A model generated the notes under the pieces. It searched no databases. It saw only the letters and a program-made list of their open reading frames with translations, and had not been told where the DNA came from. This document shows, one piece after another, positions 34,176-43,903 of a stretch of DNA of 64,000 nt; positions within the stretch are counted from its first letter, which is position 1, and each line of letters opens with the position of its first letter. Source of the DNA: Bradyrhizobium sp. 186 (GTDB taxonomy: Bacteria > Pseudomonadota > Alphaproteobacteria > Rhizobiales > Xanthobacteraceae); the NCBI RefSeq assembly GCF_023101685.1, contig NZ_CP082164.1:5456001-5520000 (forward strand), given 5' to 3'. The position numbers and the translations under genes were made by a program.

Positions 34176-35381
34176 ATGGATGACAGAGGCGGAGGTCCTC
34201 ACTTGATCGACATCGACCGGATACGCGCCAACACGCCGGCCACCTCCCGGCTAGCATATCTCCATAATGCAGGCGCGGCTCTTATGCCGGCGCCCGTTGT
34301 CGCAGCGATGAAGCGGCATATCGATCTGGAGAGTCAGATCGGAGGTTATGCCGCCGCCGACCATGAATCTCGCCGACTTGAATCAGTCTACGGCTCGGTG
34401 GCCCGCCTGCTGAATGCCGCGCCTGATGAAATCGCCCTCACGGAGAATGCGACGGTTGCCTGGCAGATGGCGTTCTATGCGCTCAGATTTGCCGAGGGCG
34501 ATCGAATCCTGACCGCAGAGGCGGAATACGCCGCCAATTATGTCGCATTTCTTCAGGTCGCGAAGAGAACGGGCGCGATCATCGACGTCGTGCCGAGCGA
34601 TGCCAGCGGAGAGCTCGACATCCACGCGCTCGAACGCATGATCGACGAACGCGTGAAACTCATCGCGATCACCTGGGTTCCGACCAATGGCGGACTGGTC
34701 AATCCCGCGGCGGCCGTCGGCAAGATCGCGCGAGCGCGGGGTATTCCCTATCTGCTCGACGCCTGCCAGGCGGTCGGCCAGATGGCGGTCGACGTCGAAG
34801 CCATCGGCTGTGACATGCTGTCAGCCACCGGCCGCAAATTCCTGCGCGGCCCGCGGGGCACCGGCTTTCTCTACGTGCGACAAGCGATGCTGCAACAGCT
34901 CGAGCCGCCGATGATCGATCACTTCGCAGCCCCCTGGGTCTCCCGAGATGCATATCGGCTCCGCGACGACGCGCGCCGCTTCGAGACCTGGGAAAACAAC
35001 TACGCAGCCCGGCTTGGGCTGGGCGCAGCTGTCGACTATGCGCTTGAGATCGGACTCGGCCCTATCGAGCAGCGCTGCCGCACGCTCGCGGACCGTCTTC
35101 GCAGCGGCCTCGCCTCCATTCGCGGCATCAAAATTCGCGACCTCGGACGCGCGCCGGGCGCCATCGTCAGCTTCACGATCGAGGGCTATCAGGCGGAAGC
35201 CGTCGTCCGTAGCGCGGCGGCGGCCGGCATCACGATCGGCGCCTCAGATCCGTCGAGCACCCGCATCGATGCCGAAGTCCGTTCGCTGCCGCCGGTGGTG
35301 CGTGCCTCGCCGCATTACTACAATACGGAAGCCGAGATCGATCGGCTGATCGGCCATCTGGCTGGCTTGACGCCGCAATAG
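34176..35381 (+). CDS. PLP-dependent aminotransferase class V
   Basis: The 401-aa protein belongs to the cysteine desulfurase/isopenicillin-N-epimerase-like fold. The N-terminal half includes LTENATVAWQMAFYALRFAE. The PLP-phosphate and Schiff-base region is YLLDACQAVGQMAVDVEAIG CDMLSATGRKFLRGPRGTGF, with Lys in GRKF as the Schiff-base lysine. The C-terminus has VVRASPHYYNTEAEIDRLI. The substrate cannot be told. ATG 34176 is preferred to 34035 because the longer N-terminus overlaps the VOC remnant and lacks family resemblance. Confidence 0.85.
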   Translation: MDDRGGGPHLIDIDRIRANTPATSRLAYLHNAGAALMPAPVVAAMKRHIDLESQIGGYAAADHESRRLESVYGSVARLLNAAPDEIALTENATVAWQMAFYALRFAEGDRILTAEAEYAANYVAFLQVAKRTGAIIDVVPSDASGELDIHALERMIDERVKLIAITWVPTNGGLVNPAAAVGKIARARGIPYLLDACQAVGQMAVDVEAIGCDMLSATGRKFLRGPRGTGFLYVRQAMLQQLEPPMIDHFAAPWVSRDAYRLRDDARRFETWENNYAARLGLGAAVDYALEIGLGPIEQRCRTLADRLRSGLASIRGIKIRDLGRAPGAIVSFTIEGYQAEAVVRSAAAAGITIGASDPSSTRIDAEVRSLPPVVRASPHYYNTEAEIDRLIGHLAGLTPQ

Positions 35382-35412
35382 TACGACGCACTGGCGCGAC
35401 GAGCCGCACCAT

Positions 35413-36657
35413 TCACGTGCAGCGCGCACTCAATCCGGCTGCGCCAAGCTTGGCCATGACCTCGTCGAGATGGGCGCTGTCGCGGGTTTCGATGACCAGT
35501 TGCAGCAACGTCGCCTTGGCCGGCAGGTCGGAGAACGTCCGCTGATGCGAGACCTCGATGATGTTGGCTCCGGCCTCGGCCAGCAGCGCCGCGACCGCGG
35601 CCAGCTGACCAGGCCGGTCGGGGATATCGAGCGACAACTGGGTCAACCGTCCCTCGCGCGCAAGCTCTCGCGTGAGAACGGACGCGATCAGCCTTGTGTC
35701 GATGTTGCCGCCGCTCAGGACCAGGCCAACCTTTTGGCCGGCGAAGCGCGACGGATCGGACATCACCGCGGCGAGACCGGCGGCACCGGCGCCCTCGACG
35801 ACCGTCTTCTCGATCGACATCAGGGTCGCGACCGCACGTTCGAGCTCGGCTTCGTTGACAAGCGCGATGTCGTCGACGAGCCGGCGAACGATCTCGGTGG
35901 TGATCTTGCCCGGTGATTTGACCGCTATGCCTTCGGCGAGCGTATCGCCGCGTGCGGGGAGATTGCCGTCATGGATGGCGTTGTACATCGAAGGATAGAG
36001 CCAGGCCTCGACGCCCAGGATCCGCAGCGACGGCTTCAGCGATTTCGCGGCGATGGCGATGCCGCTGATCAGGCCGCCGCCGCCGATCGGAACGACCAGC
36101 GTGTCGAGTTCCGGCACGGCCCTGAGCATCTCGAGGCCAACGGTGCCCTGCCCTGCGATCACGAGCGGATCGTCATAGGGGTGGACGAAGATCATGCCGC
36201 GGGCTTCGCCGTGGCTACGCGCGAATGCGGCGGCCTCCTCGAGCGTCGCGCCTGTGACCACCACCTCGGCGCCATGGTGCTTCGTATTCTCGACCTTCAC
36301 CATCGGCGTGCCGACCGGCATGACGATGGTGGCGGGAATGCCGAGCCGCTTGGCGTGATAGGCAACGCCTTGCGCGTGGTTTCCCGCCGACATGGCGATA
36401 ACACCGCGCGTGCGCTCCTCCGGCGTCAGCGCGGTGAGCCGGTTGAGCGCGCCGCGCTCCTTGAACGAGGAGGTGAACTGGAGGTTCTCGAATTTGAGCC
36501 AGATGTCGCAGCCGCAGATGCTGCTCAGCGTGCGGCTGTAGCCACAGGGCGTCTCGACGACGGCGCCCCGGATGGTCTCGGCGGCGGCATGAATGTGGGC
36601 CGGCGCGACCGGAAAGCCGCTTAGATCGGAGGACGTGCCTTGGGACAACTCAGCCAT
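35413..36657 (-). CDS. ilvA: Threonine ammonia-lyase with C-terminal ACT domain
   Basis: The 414-aa enzyme deaminates threonine to 2-oxobutanoate for isoleucine synthesis, with PLP on Lys in FTSSFKERGALNRLTAL. The glycine loop is VVPIGGGGLISGIAIAAKSL. Residues about 330-414 form an ACT-like regulatory domain (LTQLSLDIPDRPGQLAAVAA and HQRTFSDLPAKATLLQLVIE). This layout matches the roughly 400-aa threonine dehydratases with one ACT unit, so it could be called ilvA or tdcB-like. Allosteric control is expected. Confidence 0.9.
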   Translation of the reverse strand: MAELSQGTSSDLSGFPVAPAHIHAAAETIRGAVVETPCGYSRTLSSICGCDIWLKFENLQFTSSFKERGALNRLTALTPEERTRGVIAMSAGNHAQGVAYHAKRLGIPATIVMPVGTPMVKVENTKHHGAEVVVTGATLEEAAAFARSHGEARGMIFVHPYDDPLVIAGQGTVGLEMLRAVPELDTLVVPIGGGGLISGIAIAAKSLKPSLRILGVEAWLYPSMYNAIHDGNLPARGDTLAEGIAVKSPGKITTEIVRRLVDDIALVNEAELERAVATLMSIEKTVVEGAGAAGLAAVMSDPSRFAGQKVGLVLSGGNIDTRLIASVLTRELAREGRLTQLSLDIPDRPGQLAAVAALLAEAGANIIEVSHQRTFSDLPAKATLLQLVIETRDSAHLDEVMAKLGAAGLSARCT

Positions 36658-36702
36658 AGGACAGCATAGGGCATTTGCCGGGTCCAGGCGACAAGCCGAG
36701 CG

Positions 36703-37566
36703 CTATTTGGTAAATTCCCGTGACCGCGAGGCCCGCCACAGCGTCCACAGAGTGCGCAGCCGCGACGACGGCTGCGGCGTGAACGGGTTGCGTCCAGGCC
36801 GCGACAGGCGCTTGAGGTCGGCCCGCGTTTGGCCCAGCGGCAGAAACGCAGACCGCGCCGGAGCCGGCACCTCCGCCAGCAACGATGAGGCCGTGGCCAG
36901 GTGTTGGCGGGCTTCGCCCGCGAGCTGATCCAGCACGGCACGCAAATTGGGCGTCTCCTTGCCGGCGAAGACATCCTCCATAGGGCAACTATGGTTCGTC
37001 AGAAGCTGCTGCGGCAGGAACAGTTGCCGATGCGCGGCATCGCGCGGCAGATTCGTGATGATCTGCACGATGCCCTGGGCCAGCCCGGCATGCCTTGCCA
37101 GATGCTCGATGGCAGGCGAAGGCGGCGCCATGATCCGGGCCGCGAGTTCGAACAATGCCGAACAGGTCGCGGCCAGATACCCTTCCAGGGCCGTTAGTGT
37201 CGGCATCGGATCGTTATAGAGATCGAACTGGTGCTCGTCGGCGAGCAGCGACAACGGCTCGACCGGCAGGTCGAAATCGCGGATCGCGCGCAGCAGCTCT
37301 GCCGCCACCGGATTGCCCTCGGCGCTGCCATGGACTTGGCCTGAGAGCATGTCGGTCCACCATTGCAGGCGGATTTCGCCTGGCAAGGGCTGGCTCACCT
37401 GATCGCGGACGCGGACGATCTCGACATTGAAAGCGTAGAGCGCCAGCAGTGCGCGGCGCTCGGCGGTGGGCGCGAACAGCGTCGCGGCATAGCGCGGAAA
37501 GTCATGGCTGCGCACGAGATCGGCGCAGAAGGCGACGGAATCGGGCGGCGGCGCAGCGTCGCTCAT
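36703..37566 (-). CDS. Phytoene/squalene-synthase-like protein
   Basis: The 287-aa protein has the trans-isoprenyl-diphosphate synthase helical fold: YAATLFAPTAERRALLALYA FNVEIVRVRD, then RLQWWTDMLSGQ and ADEHQFDLYNDPMPTL. The first aspartate-rich region is VRDQVSQPLPGEI, and the canonical DxxxD signatures are reduced, so catalysis is uncertain. In Rhizobiales this gene sits at the end of the yajC-secDF cluster. It overlaps the Mth938-like gene by four bases (ATGA). A membrane-biogenesis role is possible. Confidence 0.75.
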   Translation of the reverse strand: MSDAAPPPDSVAFCADLVRSHDFPRYAATLFAPTAERRALLALYAFNVEIVRVRDQVSQPLPGEIRLQWWTDMLSGQVHGSAEGNPVAAELLRAIRDFDLPVEPLSLLADEHQFDLYNDPMPTLTALEGYLAATCSALFELAARIMAPPSPAIEHLARHAGLAQGIVQIITNLPRDAAHRQLFLPQQLLTNHSCPMEDVFAGKETPNLRAVLDQLAGEARQHLATASSLLAEVPAPARSAFLPLGQTRADLKRLSRPGRNPFTPQPSSRLRTLWTLWRASRSREFTK

Positions 37567-37946
37567 GGCACGGCGATCAGCGCGGCCGCAACGCGCCGCC
37601 GTTCGCCGATCATGATGTTGTAGGTGCGCACGGCGGGGCCGGTCTGCATCGTGTCCAGCACCACCCTTACCGCTTTCAGCGCCTGGCGCAGCTCCGGCGG
37701 CGGCAGCCACACGCCGGTTCCGGTCCCGATCAGAAGCGTATCGATGCTGTTGGCGGACGTGAAGACCCGATCCAGCGAATAGCGATCGATCTTGGTGGGA
37801 TCCGTTACGTCCCAGGCCCAGATCGCGTCGGGCAGGCAGAGCAGCGAACCGCGATGCGACATCCCGGCAAAGGCGAAGCCGCCCTTGCCGTAGGCCTCAA
37901 CGGGCGCCGAGCGCGGGAAATGCGGAGCGTTGGGATCGCCGGCCAT
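37563..37946 (-). CDS. Mth938-like (DUF498) domain protein
   Basis: The 127-aa product has FPRSAPVEAYGKGGFAFAGM SHRGSLLCLPDAIWAWDV, the Mth938/DUF498 core related to NDUFAF3. The remainder runs SIDTLLIGTGTGVWLPPPEL. The mitochondrial homologue assists complex I assembly; the bacterial role is unproven. It lies between secF and the phytoene-synthase-like gene with overlaps, in the same operon. Confidence 0.82.
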   Translation of the reverse strand: MAGDPNAPHFPRSAPVEAYGKGGFAFAGMSHRGSLLCLPDAIWAWDVTDPTKIDRYSLDRVFTSANSIDTLLIGTGTGVWLPPPELRQALKAVRVVLDTMQTGPAVRTYNIMIGERRRVAAALIAVP

Positions 37947-38006
37947 GAGCTTTGTCCGAATGGGCGTACTGCCTTCGCAAACGCCTGCGAGGGCATGCGG
38001 TTCGGA

Positions 38007-39026
38007 TCATGCCTTGCTTTTCTTCGCCGGCGTAGCCGCTTCCGCCGCATCCTCGCGATGCTCGCCGACACCCAGATAGATCAGGATCGGCGCCGCGATG
38101 AAGATCGAGGTATAGGTGCCGACCAGCACCACGCCGAACATCATCACCGCGGTGAAGCTGTGAATGGCGTGACCGCCGAACAGAAGCAGAGCCAGCAGCG
38201 CCAGCGTTACCGTGAAGTGGGTGATGATCGAACGCGACAGCGTCGAGTTGATGGACTCGTTGAGCAATTGCGGCATCGGCATCTTCTTGTAGCGCCGCAG
38301 CATTTCACGAATACGGTCATAGATGACGACGGTGTCGTTGAGCGAATAGCCCAGAATGGTCAGAAGCGCCGCGATACTGGTCAGGTCGAAATCGACCTGG
38401 CTGACCGACATGAAGCCGATGGTCAGCACGATATCGTGCACGTTGGCGATCATGGCGCCGAGCGCGAACTGCCACTCGAAACGGAACCAGAGATAGATCA
38501 GGATCGAGACGATCGCGAGCATCAGGCCCAGCATGCCGTAAGCCAGCAGCTCGCCGGAGACGCGTGGGCCCACCACTTCGACGCGGCGATAGTCGACGGA
38601 ATCGCCGAGCGCGGCACGGACCTTCTGGACGGCCTCCTGCTGGGCGGCGTCGCCGCCCGGCTGCTCCGCGACGCGGATCAGGACATCAGCCGGACCGCCG
38701 AACTGCTGCAACTGGACTTCGCCGAGACGCAGGGCATCGAGCGTGGTGCGCATCGCCGCGATGTCGGCGGTGCCCGACTTGGCCTGCACTTCGAGCAGCG
38801 TGCCGCCGCGGAAGTCAATGCCGAAATTCAGGCCATGGGTAAAGAACAGCGTGATCGCGACGATCGACAGCGCCGCCGAAATCGGAAAGCTGATGCGGCG
38901 GAAACGCGTGAAGTCGAAATGCGTATTGTCCGGGACGATGCGCAGCGACGGCAGCAGCCCGAGCGCGGCGACCACGGTGAGAACGGCAATGAGGATGCCA
39001 AGCCCGACGAGAACGTAGTGAGTCAC
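38007..39026 (-). CDS. secF: Protein translocase subunit SecF
   Basis: The 339-aa inner-membrane protein contains LNFGIDFRGGTLLEVQAKSG, the SecF family box, and six transmembrane helices. The C-terminal block includes LNDTVVIYDRIREMLRRYKK and NESINSTLSRSIITHFTVTL. With SecD and YajC it supports proton-motive-force-driven protein export. GTG at 39026 is chosen because AGGAG lies eight bases upstream, although an ORF begins at 39077. secF follows secD by 11 bp. Confidence 0.95.
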   Translation of the reverse strand: MTHYVLVGLGILIAVLTVVAALGLLPSLRIVPDNTHFDFTRFRRISFPISAALSIVAITLFFTHGLNFGIDFRGGTLLEVQAKSGTADIAAMRTTLDALRLGEVQLQQFGGPADVLIRVAEQPGGDAAQQEAVQKVRAALGDSVDYRRVEVVGPRVSGELLAYGMLGLMLAIVSILIYLWFRFEWQFALGAMIANVHDIVLTIGFMSVSQVDFDLTSIAALLTILGYSLNDTVVIYDRIREMLRRYKKMPMPQLLNESINSTLSRSIITHFTVTLALLALLLFGGHAIHSFTAVMMFGVVLVGTYTSIFIAAPILIYLGVGEHREDAAEAATPAKKSKA

Positions 39027-39037
39027 GGTCTTAGCTC

Positions 39038-40642
39038 CTAGATCGGCACGCTCTGGGGCCGCTTCCACCGCACCCACCCGGCCACGATCAGCCGGGTCAG
39101 CGTGAAGGCGGTGAACACCGTGGTGATGATGCCGATGCCCAGCGTCACTGCAAAGCCGCGCACCGGGCCGGTGCCGATATAGAACAGCACTGCGGCGGCA
39201 ATGAAGGTCGTGATATTGGAATCGAGGATGGTCGCCAGCGCCCGCTTGAAGCCGGCGTCGATCGCCGAGATCGCGTTGCGGCCACCGCGCAGCTCCTCGC
39301 GGATGCGCTCGTAGATCAGCACGTTGGAATCGACCGCGATGCCGACGGTGAGCACGATGCCGGCGATGCCGGGCAGCGTCAGCGTGGCGTTGAGCAGCGA
39401 CAGCAGGCCGAAGATCATCGCGACGTTGATCGCCACCGCGATGTTGGCGAACACGCCGAACAGCCGGTAGGTCAGCAGCATGAACACGATGACCAGGATC
39501 GAGCCGACATAGGCCGCAAGCTCGCCCTTCTCGATCGAGTCCTGGCCGAGACCCGGACCGACGGTGCGTTCTTCGACCACCGTGAGCGGCGCCGGCAGCG
39601 CGCCGGCGCGCAAGAGGATCGCGAGATCGTTGGCCGATTGCACGGTGAAACTGCCGGAGATCTGGCCCTGACCACCGGTGATGGGCTCGCGGATGACGGG
39701 CGCCGAGATCACCTTGTTGTCGAGAACGATCGCGAACGGCAACCCCACGTTTTCCTGTGTGGCCTGCGAGAACTTGCGCGCACCCGACGTATTGAACTTG
39801 AAGCTGACGACCGGCTCATTCGTGCGCTGGTCGAAGCTCGCCTGGGCGTCGGTCAGGTCGCCTCCCGCGACCAGCACCTGCTTTTTGACCACGTAGGGGG
39901 TCGGCGGCGGCGACGCGCTCATCAGCAGTTCGGATTCCGGTGGTAACCTGCCCTGCTGCGCCTGGTCCGGCGGCACGGAGGCATCGACCATCCGGAATTC
40001 CATCTTCGCGGTCTTGCCCAGCAATTCCTTCAGGCGGGTCGGATCCTGAAGCCCGGGGACCTGCACCAGGATGCGGTCGTTGCCTTGACGCTGGATGACA
40101 GGCTCGACGGTACCAAGCTCGTTGACGCGGCGTTCGACGATCTGGATCGATTGCTCGATGGTCTTGCGCATGCGCTCGATCATCGCGGCCTGCGGTGGGC
40201 TCAGGCGGATCAACCCGCCGCCTGCATCGGTCACGTCAAGGTCGCGTTGACCGCTGGACCCTATGAGACCGCCCAACGGCTGGGCCATCTCCCGCAGCTT
40301 GGACAGCGCGGTCGGCACGTCGGATTCCTTGGTGACGCGAACCTCGACCGCGTCATTGCGCACAGTGAGACCGCCGGTAAAGCCGATCTTGTTGTCACGC
40401 AGCACCCGACGTCCCTCGTCGCGGATCTGGTCGAGCCTCTCCTTCTTCACGTAATTGCCGTCGACCTCGAGCAGCAGGTAGGAGCCGCCCTGAAGGTCGA
40501 GGCCGAGCACGAGCCGGCGCTGCGCCCAAGCGGGCCAGGTCTTCACCTGCGCCTCGGGAAAGAAGTTCGGGACCGCGCAGAGGCACACGATCAGCGCCGT
40601 CAGGATAATCCCGAGCGCCCTCCACCGCGTGAAATACAACAT
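39038..40642 (-). CDS. secD: Protein translocase subunit SecD
   Basis: The 534-aa subunit has an N-terminal membrane helix (RALGIILTALIVCLCAVPNF) and GLDLQGGSYLLLEVDGNYVK, the SecD box. A large periplasmic domain follows, then five further helices including LTYRLFGVFANIAVAINVAM and ATLTLPGIAGIVLTVGIAVD SNVLIYERIREELR. It works with SecF in late export. The gene lies 47 bp downstream of yajC and just upstream of secF. Confidence 0.96.
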   Translation of the reverse strand: MLYFTRWRALGIILTALIVCLCAVPNFFPEAQVKTWPAWAQRRLVLGLDLQGGSYLLLEVDGNYVKKERLDQIRDEGRRVLRDNKIGFTGGLTVRNDAVEVRVTKESDVPTALSKLREMAQPLGGLIGSSGQRDLDVTDAGGGLIRLSPPQAAMIERMRKTIEQSIQIVERRVNELGTVEPVIQRQGNDRILVQVPGLQDPTRLKELLGKTAKMEFRMVDASVPPDQAQQGRLPPESELLMSASPPPTPYVVKKQVLVAGGDLTDAQASFDQRTNEPVVSFKFNTSGARKFSQATQENVGLPFAIVLDNKVISAPVIREPITGGQGQISGSFTVQSANDLAILLRAGALPAPLTVVEERTVGPGLGQDSIEKGELAAYVGSILVIVFMLLTYRLFGVFANIAVAINVAMIFGLLSLLNATLTLPGIAGIVLTVGIAVDSNVLIYERIREELRGGRNAISAIDAGFKRALATILDSNITTFIAAAVLFYIGTGPVRGFAVTLGIGIITTVFTAFTLTRLIVAGWVRWKRPQSVPI

Positions 40643-40689
40643 CGACTGGACCTGTCAGATCAGGAGACTTGAGATGCTCGCACGAGCAA

Positions 40690-41058
40690 TCATTTCGCGG
40701 AGGTGTCGTCCTTGGCGACTTCCTTAGCGCTTTCCTTGGCCGGCTCGCCCTTGGCGCGCACGCCGGAGACCATCGAACGCATCTGCCGCACCCGCACGCC
40801 ATCGGCGATCTCGAACTCGATCTGGTCGTCATCGACGACCTTGGTGACCTTGCCGACGAGGCCGCCCGAGGTCACGACGGTGTCGCCGCGGCGGATGTTC
40901 TTCACAAGGTCGGCATGATCCTTCACCTTCTTCTGCTGCGGGCGCAGAATCAGGAAGTACATGATCACGAAGATCAGGGCGAACGGCAGCAGCGACATCA
41001 ACATGCTGTTGGTGTCGCCGGCGCCCGCAGCCTGGGCATACGCAGGAGTAATCAGCAT
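40690..41058 (-). CDS. yajC: Preprotein translocase subunit YajC
   Basis: The 122-aa protein has one transmembrane helix (LPFALIFVIMYFLILRPQQK) followed by the YajC domain KNIRRGDTVVTSGGLVGKVT KVVDDDQIEFEIADGVRVRQ. It forms part of the Sec holo-translocon in the inner membrane. It is first in the leftward yajC-secD-secF operon and divergent from the DUF815 ATPase gene. Confidence 0.95.
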   Translation of the reverse strand: MLITPAYAQAAGAGDTNSMLMSLLPFALIFVIMYFLILRPQQKKVKDHADLVKNIRRGDTVVTSGGLVGKVTKVVDDDQIEFEIADGVRVRQMRSMVSGVRAKGEPAKESAKEVAKDDTSAK

Positions 41059-41238
41059 TCGGACGATCCTCGTGAGAACGGGGGAAAGCCGGTCAGGCCC
41101 GCAGGGCGACCGGCTCGGTCAAATTCGCGCGGACTATAGCGGCCAGCGCCCCAATTGCAACGCTGCCAGACCGTCGATTTGGCCACCTTGCGGCGGACGT
41201 CGAGGCCCGATAAGGCTGCATTCTCAGGAACTTCGGAC

Positions 41239-42210
41239 ATGCCCAGAAAACCAAGCAAAAGCCCGGCCGGCAAAGGCCCCCGTACCTCTGCCAGGAAGCC
41301 GGCTCGCGTCGCGGCAAAACGCCCCACGGTAGCCCCCACAGACCTCCCCCAGGAGCGCATCGTCCGCGCATTGGAGACCATTGCGGCGCACCTGTCCGCT
41401 CAGGGGAAGCGGGCCGCAGCGCCCGAATCGTTCGAGCGGGCGGATGCCTTTGTCTGGCACCCGGACGGCCGCCTTTCGGCGGTGCCGCGGGTCAGCCGCG
41501 TCGAACTGTTCCTGCTCAAGGGTGTCGACCGGATGCGCGATATCCTGATGGAAAATACCGAGCGCTTTGCGAACGGTCTGCCCGCCAACAACGCTTTGCT
41601 TTGGGGCGCGCGCGGCATGGGCAAGTCGTCGCTGGTGAAGGCCGCGCATGCCAGCATCAATGCCGACCGCAAACCGGCCGATAAGCTGAAGCTGATCGAG
41701 ATTCATCGCGAGGACATCGAGAGCCTGCCCGCGCTGATGGAGCAGCTTCGGGCCTCGTCCTTCTACTTCATCGTGTTCTGTGACGACCTCTCGTTCGACG
41801 GCAATGACGCATCCTACAAGTCGCTCAAGGCCGTGCTCGAAGGCGGCATCGAGGGCCGGCCCGAGAATGTCATCCTCTACGCTACGTCAAATCGCCGCCA
41901 TCTGCTCGCGCGCGAGATGATCGAGAACGAGCGCTCGACCGCGATCAATCCAGGCGAAGCGGTCGAGGAAAAGGTCTCGCTATCGGACCGCTTCGGCCTC
42001 TGGCTCGGCTTCCACCGCTGCAGCCAGGACGAATATCTCGCGATGGTCCGTGGCTATTGCAGCCATTTCGGCATCAAGGTCGACGACGAAGCGCTGGAGC
42101 GCGAGGCGCTGGAATGGTCGACCACGCGCGGCTCGCGCTCGGGCCGTGTTGCCTGGCAGTTCGTGCAGGAGCTTGCGGGACGGCTCGGCGTGAAGCTGAC
42201 GGCGGCGTAG
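41239..42210 (+). CDS. DUF815 AAA+ ATP-binding protein
   Basis: The 323-aa protein has a Lys/Pro-rich N-terminus, then LLKGVDRMRDILMENTERFA NGLPANN, Walker A ALLWGARGMGKSSLVKAA and Walker B-like FIVFCDDLSFDGND. Sensor-like residues occur in NVILYATSNRRHLL. A helical lid with FGLWLGFHRCSQDEYLAMVR follows. This is the DUF815/AAA family often near yajC and secDF in Rhizobiales. Function is unknown. Confidence 0.82.
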   Translation: MPRKPSKSPAGKGPRTSARKPARVAAKRPTVAPTDLPQERIVRALETIAAHLSAQGKRAAAPESFERADAFVWHPDGRLSAVPRVSRVELFLLKGVDRMRDILMENTERFANGLPANNALLWGARGMGKSSLVKAAHASINADRKPADKLKLIEIHREDIESLPALMEQLRASSFYFIVFCDDLSFDGNDASYKSLKAVLEGGIEGRPENVILYATSNRRHLLAREMIENERSTAINPGEAVEEKVSLSDRFGLWLGFHRCSQDEYLAMVRGYCSHFGIKVDDEALEREALEWSTTRGSRSGRVAWQFVQELAGRLGVKLTAA

Positions 42211-42235
42211 CGCAGGGGACGCCACGTTCTCAGGT

Positions 42236-42357
42236 GTCATCGCCCGCCTTGTGCGTACTTGCGCACTGGAGCGGACGATCCGGTATTCCAAGACGGTTGT
42301 GATCAATCGAGAGGCCGCGGCATACCGGGTCGCCCGGTCAAGCCGGGCGACGGCAGC
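42236..42357. repeat. Dispersed rhizobial palindromic repeat, copy A
   Basis: It begins GTCATCGCCCGC and contains GATCAATCGAGAGGCCGCGG, shared with the copy at 47924-48024, but has a diverged right end with a CGCCCGG/CCGGGCG hairpin. It lies in the gap between two convergent genes. Confidence 0.6.
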
Positions 42358-42396
42358 GCGTTCGTGGTGATCGCGGGCGCTACTCGGACTTGCGCC

Positions 42397-43794
42397 TCAA
42401 GCCCCGTTCAGGAATTGAAGCGGGTCAACCGGGCTCGATCCCTTACGGATCTCGAAGTGGAGTTGCGGCGACGCCACCTCCCCGGATTGACCCGACTTGG
42501 CAATGACCTGGCCGCGCTTGATGGTATCGCCGCGCTTCACCATCAGCTCACTCGCATGGGCATATGCGGTGACGTAGCCGTTGGAGTGCCGAACCAGGAC
42601 GAGATTGCCATAACCTTTCAGCTCGTTGCCGGAATAGGCGACGACGCCGTCGTCTGCCGCCTTGACCGGCGTACCCTCGGGCACCGCGAGATTGATGCCG
42701 TCATTGGACTTGCCGTTGGTCTTGGCGCCGTAGCTCGTGACCACCTTGCCGCGCACCGGCCAGCGGAAGGTCGGCAGCGCGCTGGTGACTTCCGCAGCTT
42801 TCGCCGGCGTCTCGGCGGATTTCTCTTCGACGTTGGCGGTGGCCTGGGCCAGACGGGCGCTCTGCACCGGCGCGGCAACGGCGGCCATCTTGGTAGCGGG
42901 CGCGGGAGCGGCCGCAATGGGCTGCAACGTCCCCGCAACCGGCGCGGCCGCGACGGGAGCCGGAGCAACCGGTGCCGCGACCGCTGCGGTCTTGGCACCG
43001 GGCACCGTCAGCTTGGTACCGAGCTTGAGTTTTGCCGACGGCTCGAGGCCGTTGGCGCGGGCAAGCTCGGCCGGCGCTATATGGTTCTTGCGGGCGATGC
43101 TGGCGAGCGTGTCGCCGCGGTTGACGAAGTGGGTGCTGGGCGGTGCGGTAACGGCCGCAACCGGCTTCGCCGCAGGCGCCATCACGGGAGCGGCCGCGAC
43201 GGGAGCCATCACCGGCGCGGGGGCAGCAGCGGTCGCACCGGGATGCGGGATGATGAGTTGCTGGCCGGGCGAGAGCGTGCGCGGACCCTTGTAGCCGTTG
43301 GCGGCGAGGATCGCCTGCGGCGTGACGTGATAGCGCTTGGCGAGCACGTCGAGCGTGTCGCTGGTGCCGACGATGATCTTGGTCCCGCCGACCGGCTGGG
43401 CGGCTGCGATCGAGCGCGGCGGCACGGTGGCCGTGGTCTCGAGATGCGGCTGTGCCGGGGGCGCATAGGACCCCATGCCACGCCCGCCTCCGGACACCCC
43501 GCCCCCCGCCGCAACGGGATAGGATTGCGGCGCGGAAACCGCCGGCGGCGGCAAGGGCTGCGACTGATAGCCAGGCTGGGTCTGCGGCCGCGAGTATTGC
43601 GGCAGCTCACGCTGCGGCGGCGGTGCCTGCTGCACCGAGCCGGTCGCTTCCTGGGAGAAGGGATTGGAGAAATTCGACTGGGACAGCCGCGACGACATGT
43701 CAGCGCTGCACCCTGCAAAGCTGAACGAGATCAGCGCCAGCACCGCCACCTGCGGCACGCGGCGCGCGTAAAGCAACTCGGCGACAACAGACAT
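42397..43794 (-). CDS. LysM-LytM lipoprotein, NlpD/DipM-like, likely non-catalytic
   Basis: The 465-aa protein has a lipoprotein signal (VAVLALISFSFAGCSAD) and an extended Pro/Gln/Ala-rich linker. LysM 1 is SDTLDVLAKRYHVTPQAILA, near residues 140-182. LysM 2 is GDTLASIARKNHIAPAELAR, near 225-268. The LytM/M23 domain is NDGINLAVPEGTPVKAADDG to SPQLHFEIRKGSSPVDPLQF. The usual HxxxD is replaced by NDGIN and the final HxH by HFE, so hydrolase activity is probably lost. In such proteins the domain activates amidases for cell separation. It lies downstream of pcm and may be co-transcribed. Confidence 0.82.
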   Translation of the reverse strand: MSVVAELLYARRVPQVAVLALISFSFAGCSADMSSRLSQSNFSNPFSQEATGSVQQAPPPQRELPQYSRPQTQPGYQSQPLPPPAVSAPQSYPVAAGGGVSGGGRGMGSYAPPAQPHLETTATVPPRSIAAAQPVGGTKIIVGTSDTLDVLAKRYHVTPQAILAANGYKGPRTLSPGQQLIIPHPGATAAAPAPVMAPVAAAPVMAPAAKPVAAVTAPPSTHFVNRGDTLASIARKNHIAPAELARANGLEPSAKLKLGTKLTVPGAKTAAVAAPVAPAPVAAAPVAGTLQPIAAAPAPATKMAAVAAPVQSARLAQATANVEEKSAETPAKAAEVTSALPTFRWPVRGKVVTSYGAKTNGKSNDGINLAVPEGTPVKAADDGVVAYSGNELKGYGNLVLVRHSNGYVTAYAHASELMVKRGDTIKRGQVIAKSGQSGEVASPQLHFEIRKGSSPVDPLQFLNGA

Positions 43795-43903
43795 GGTTAC
43801 TCACTCGTACGCAACAGAACTGATCTTTTAAGTAAACACGCGCCGAGTAAATAACGGCTTAACCCTCCCAATAAGATGTTGGCAGCACAGCCAATCCGGA
43901 ATT

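Noticed and set aside
37449..39041. 530-aa rightward ORF opposite secF
   Set aside because: It is a shadow of the secF and Mth938-like coding regions.
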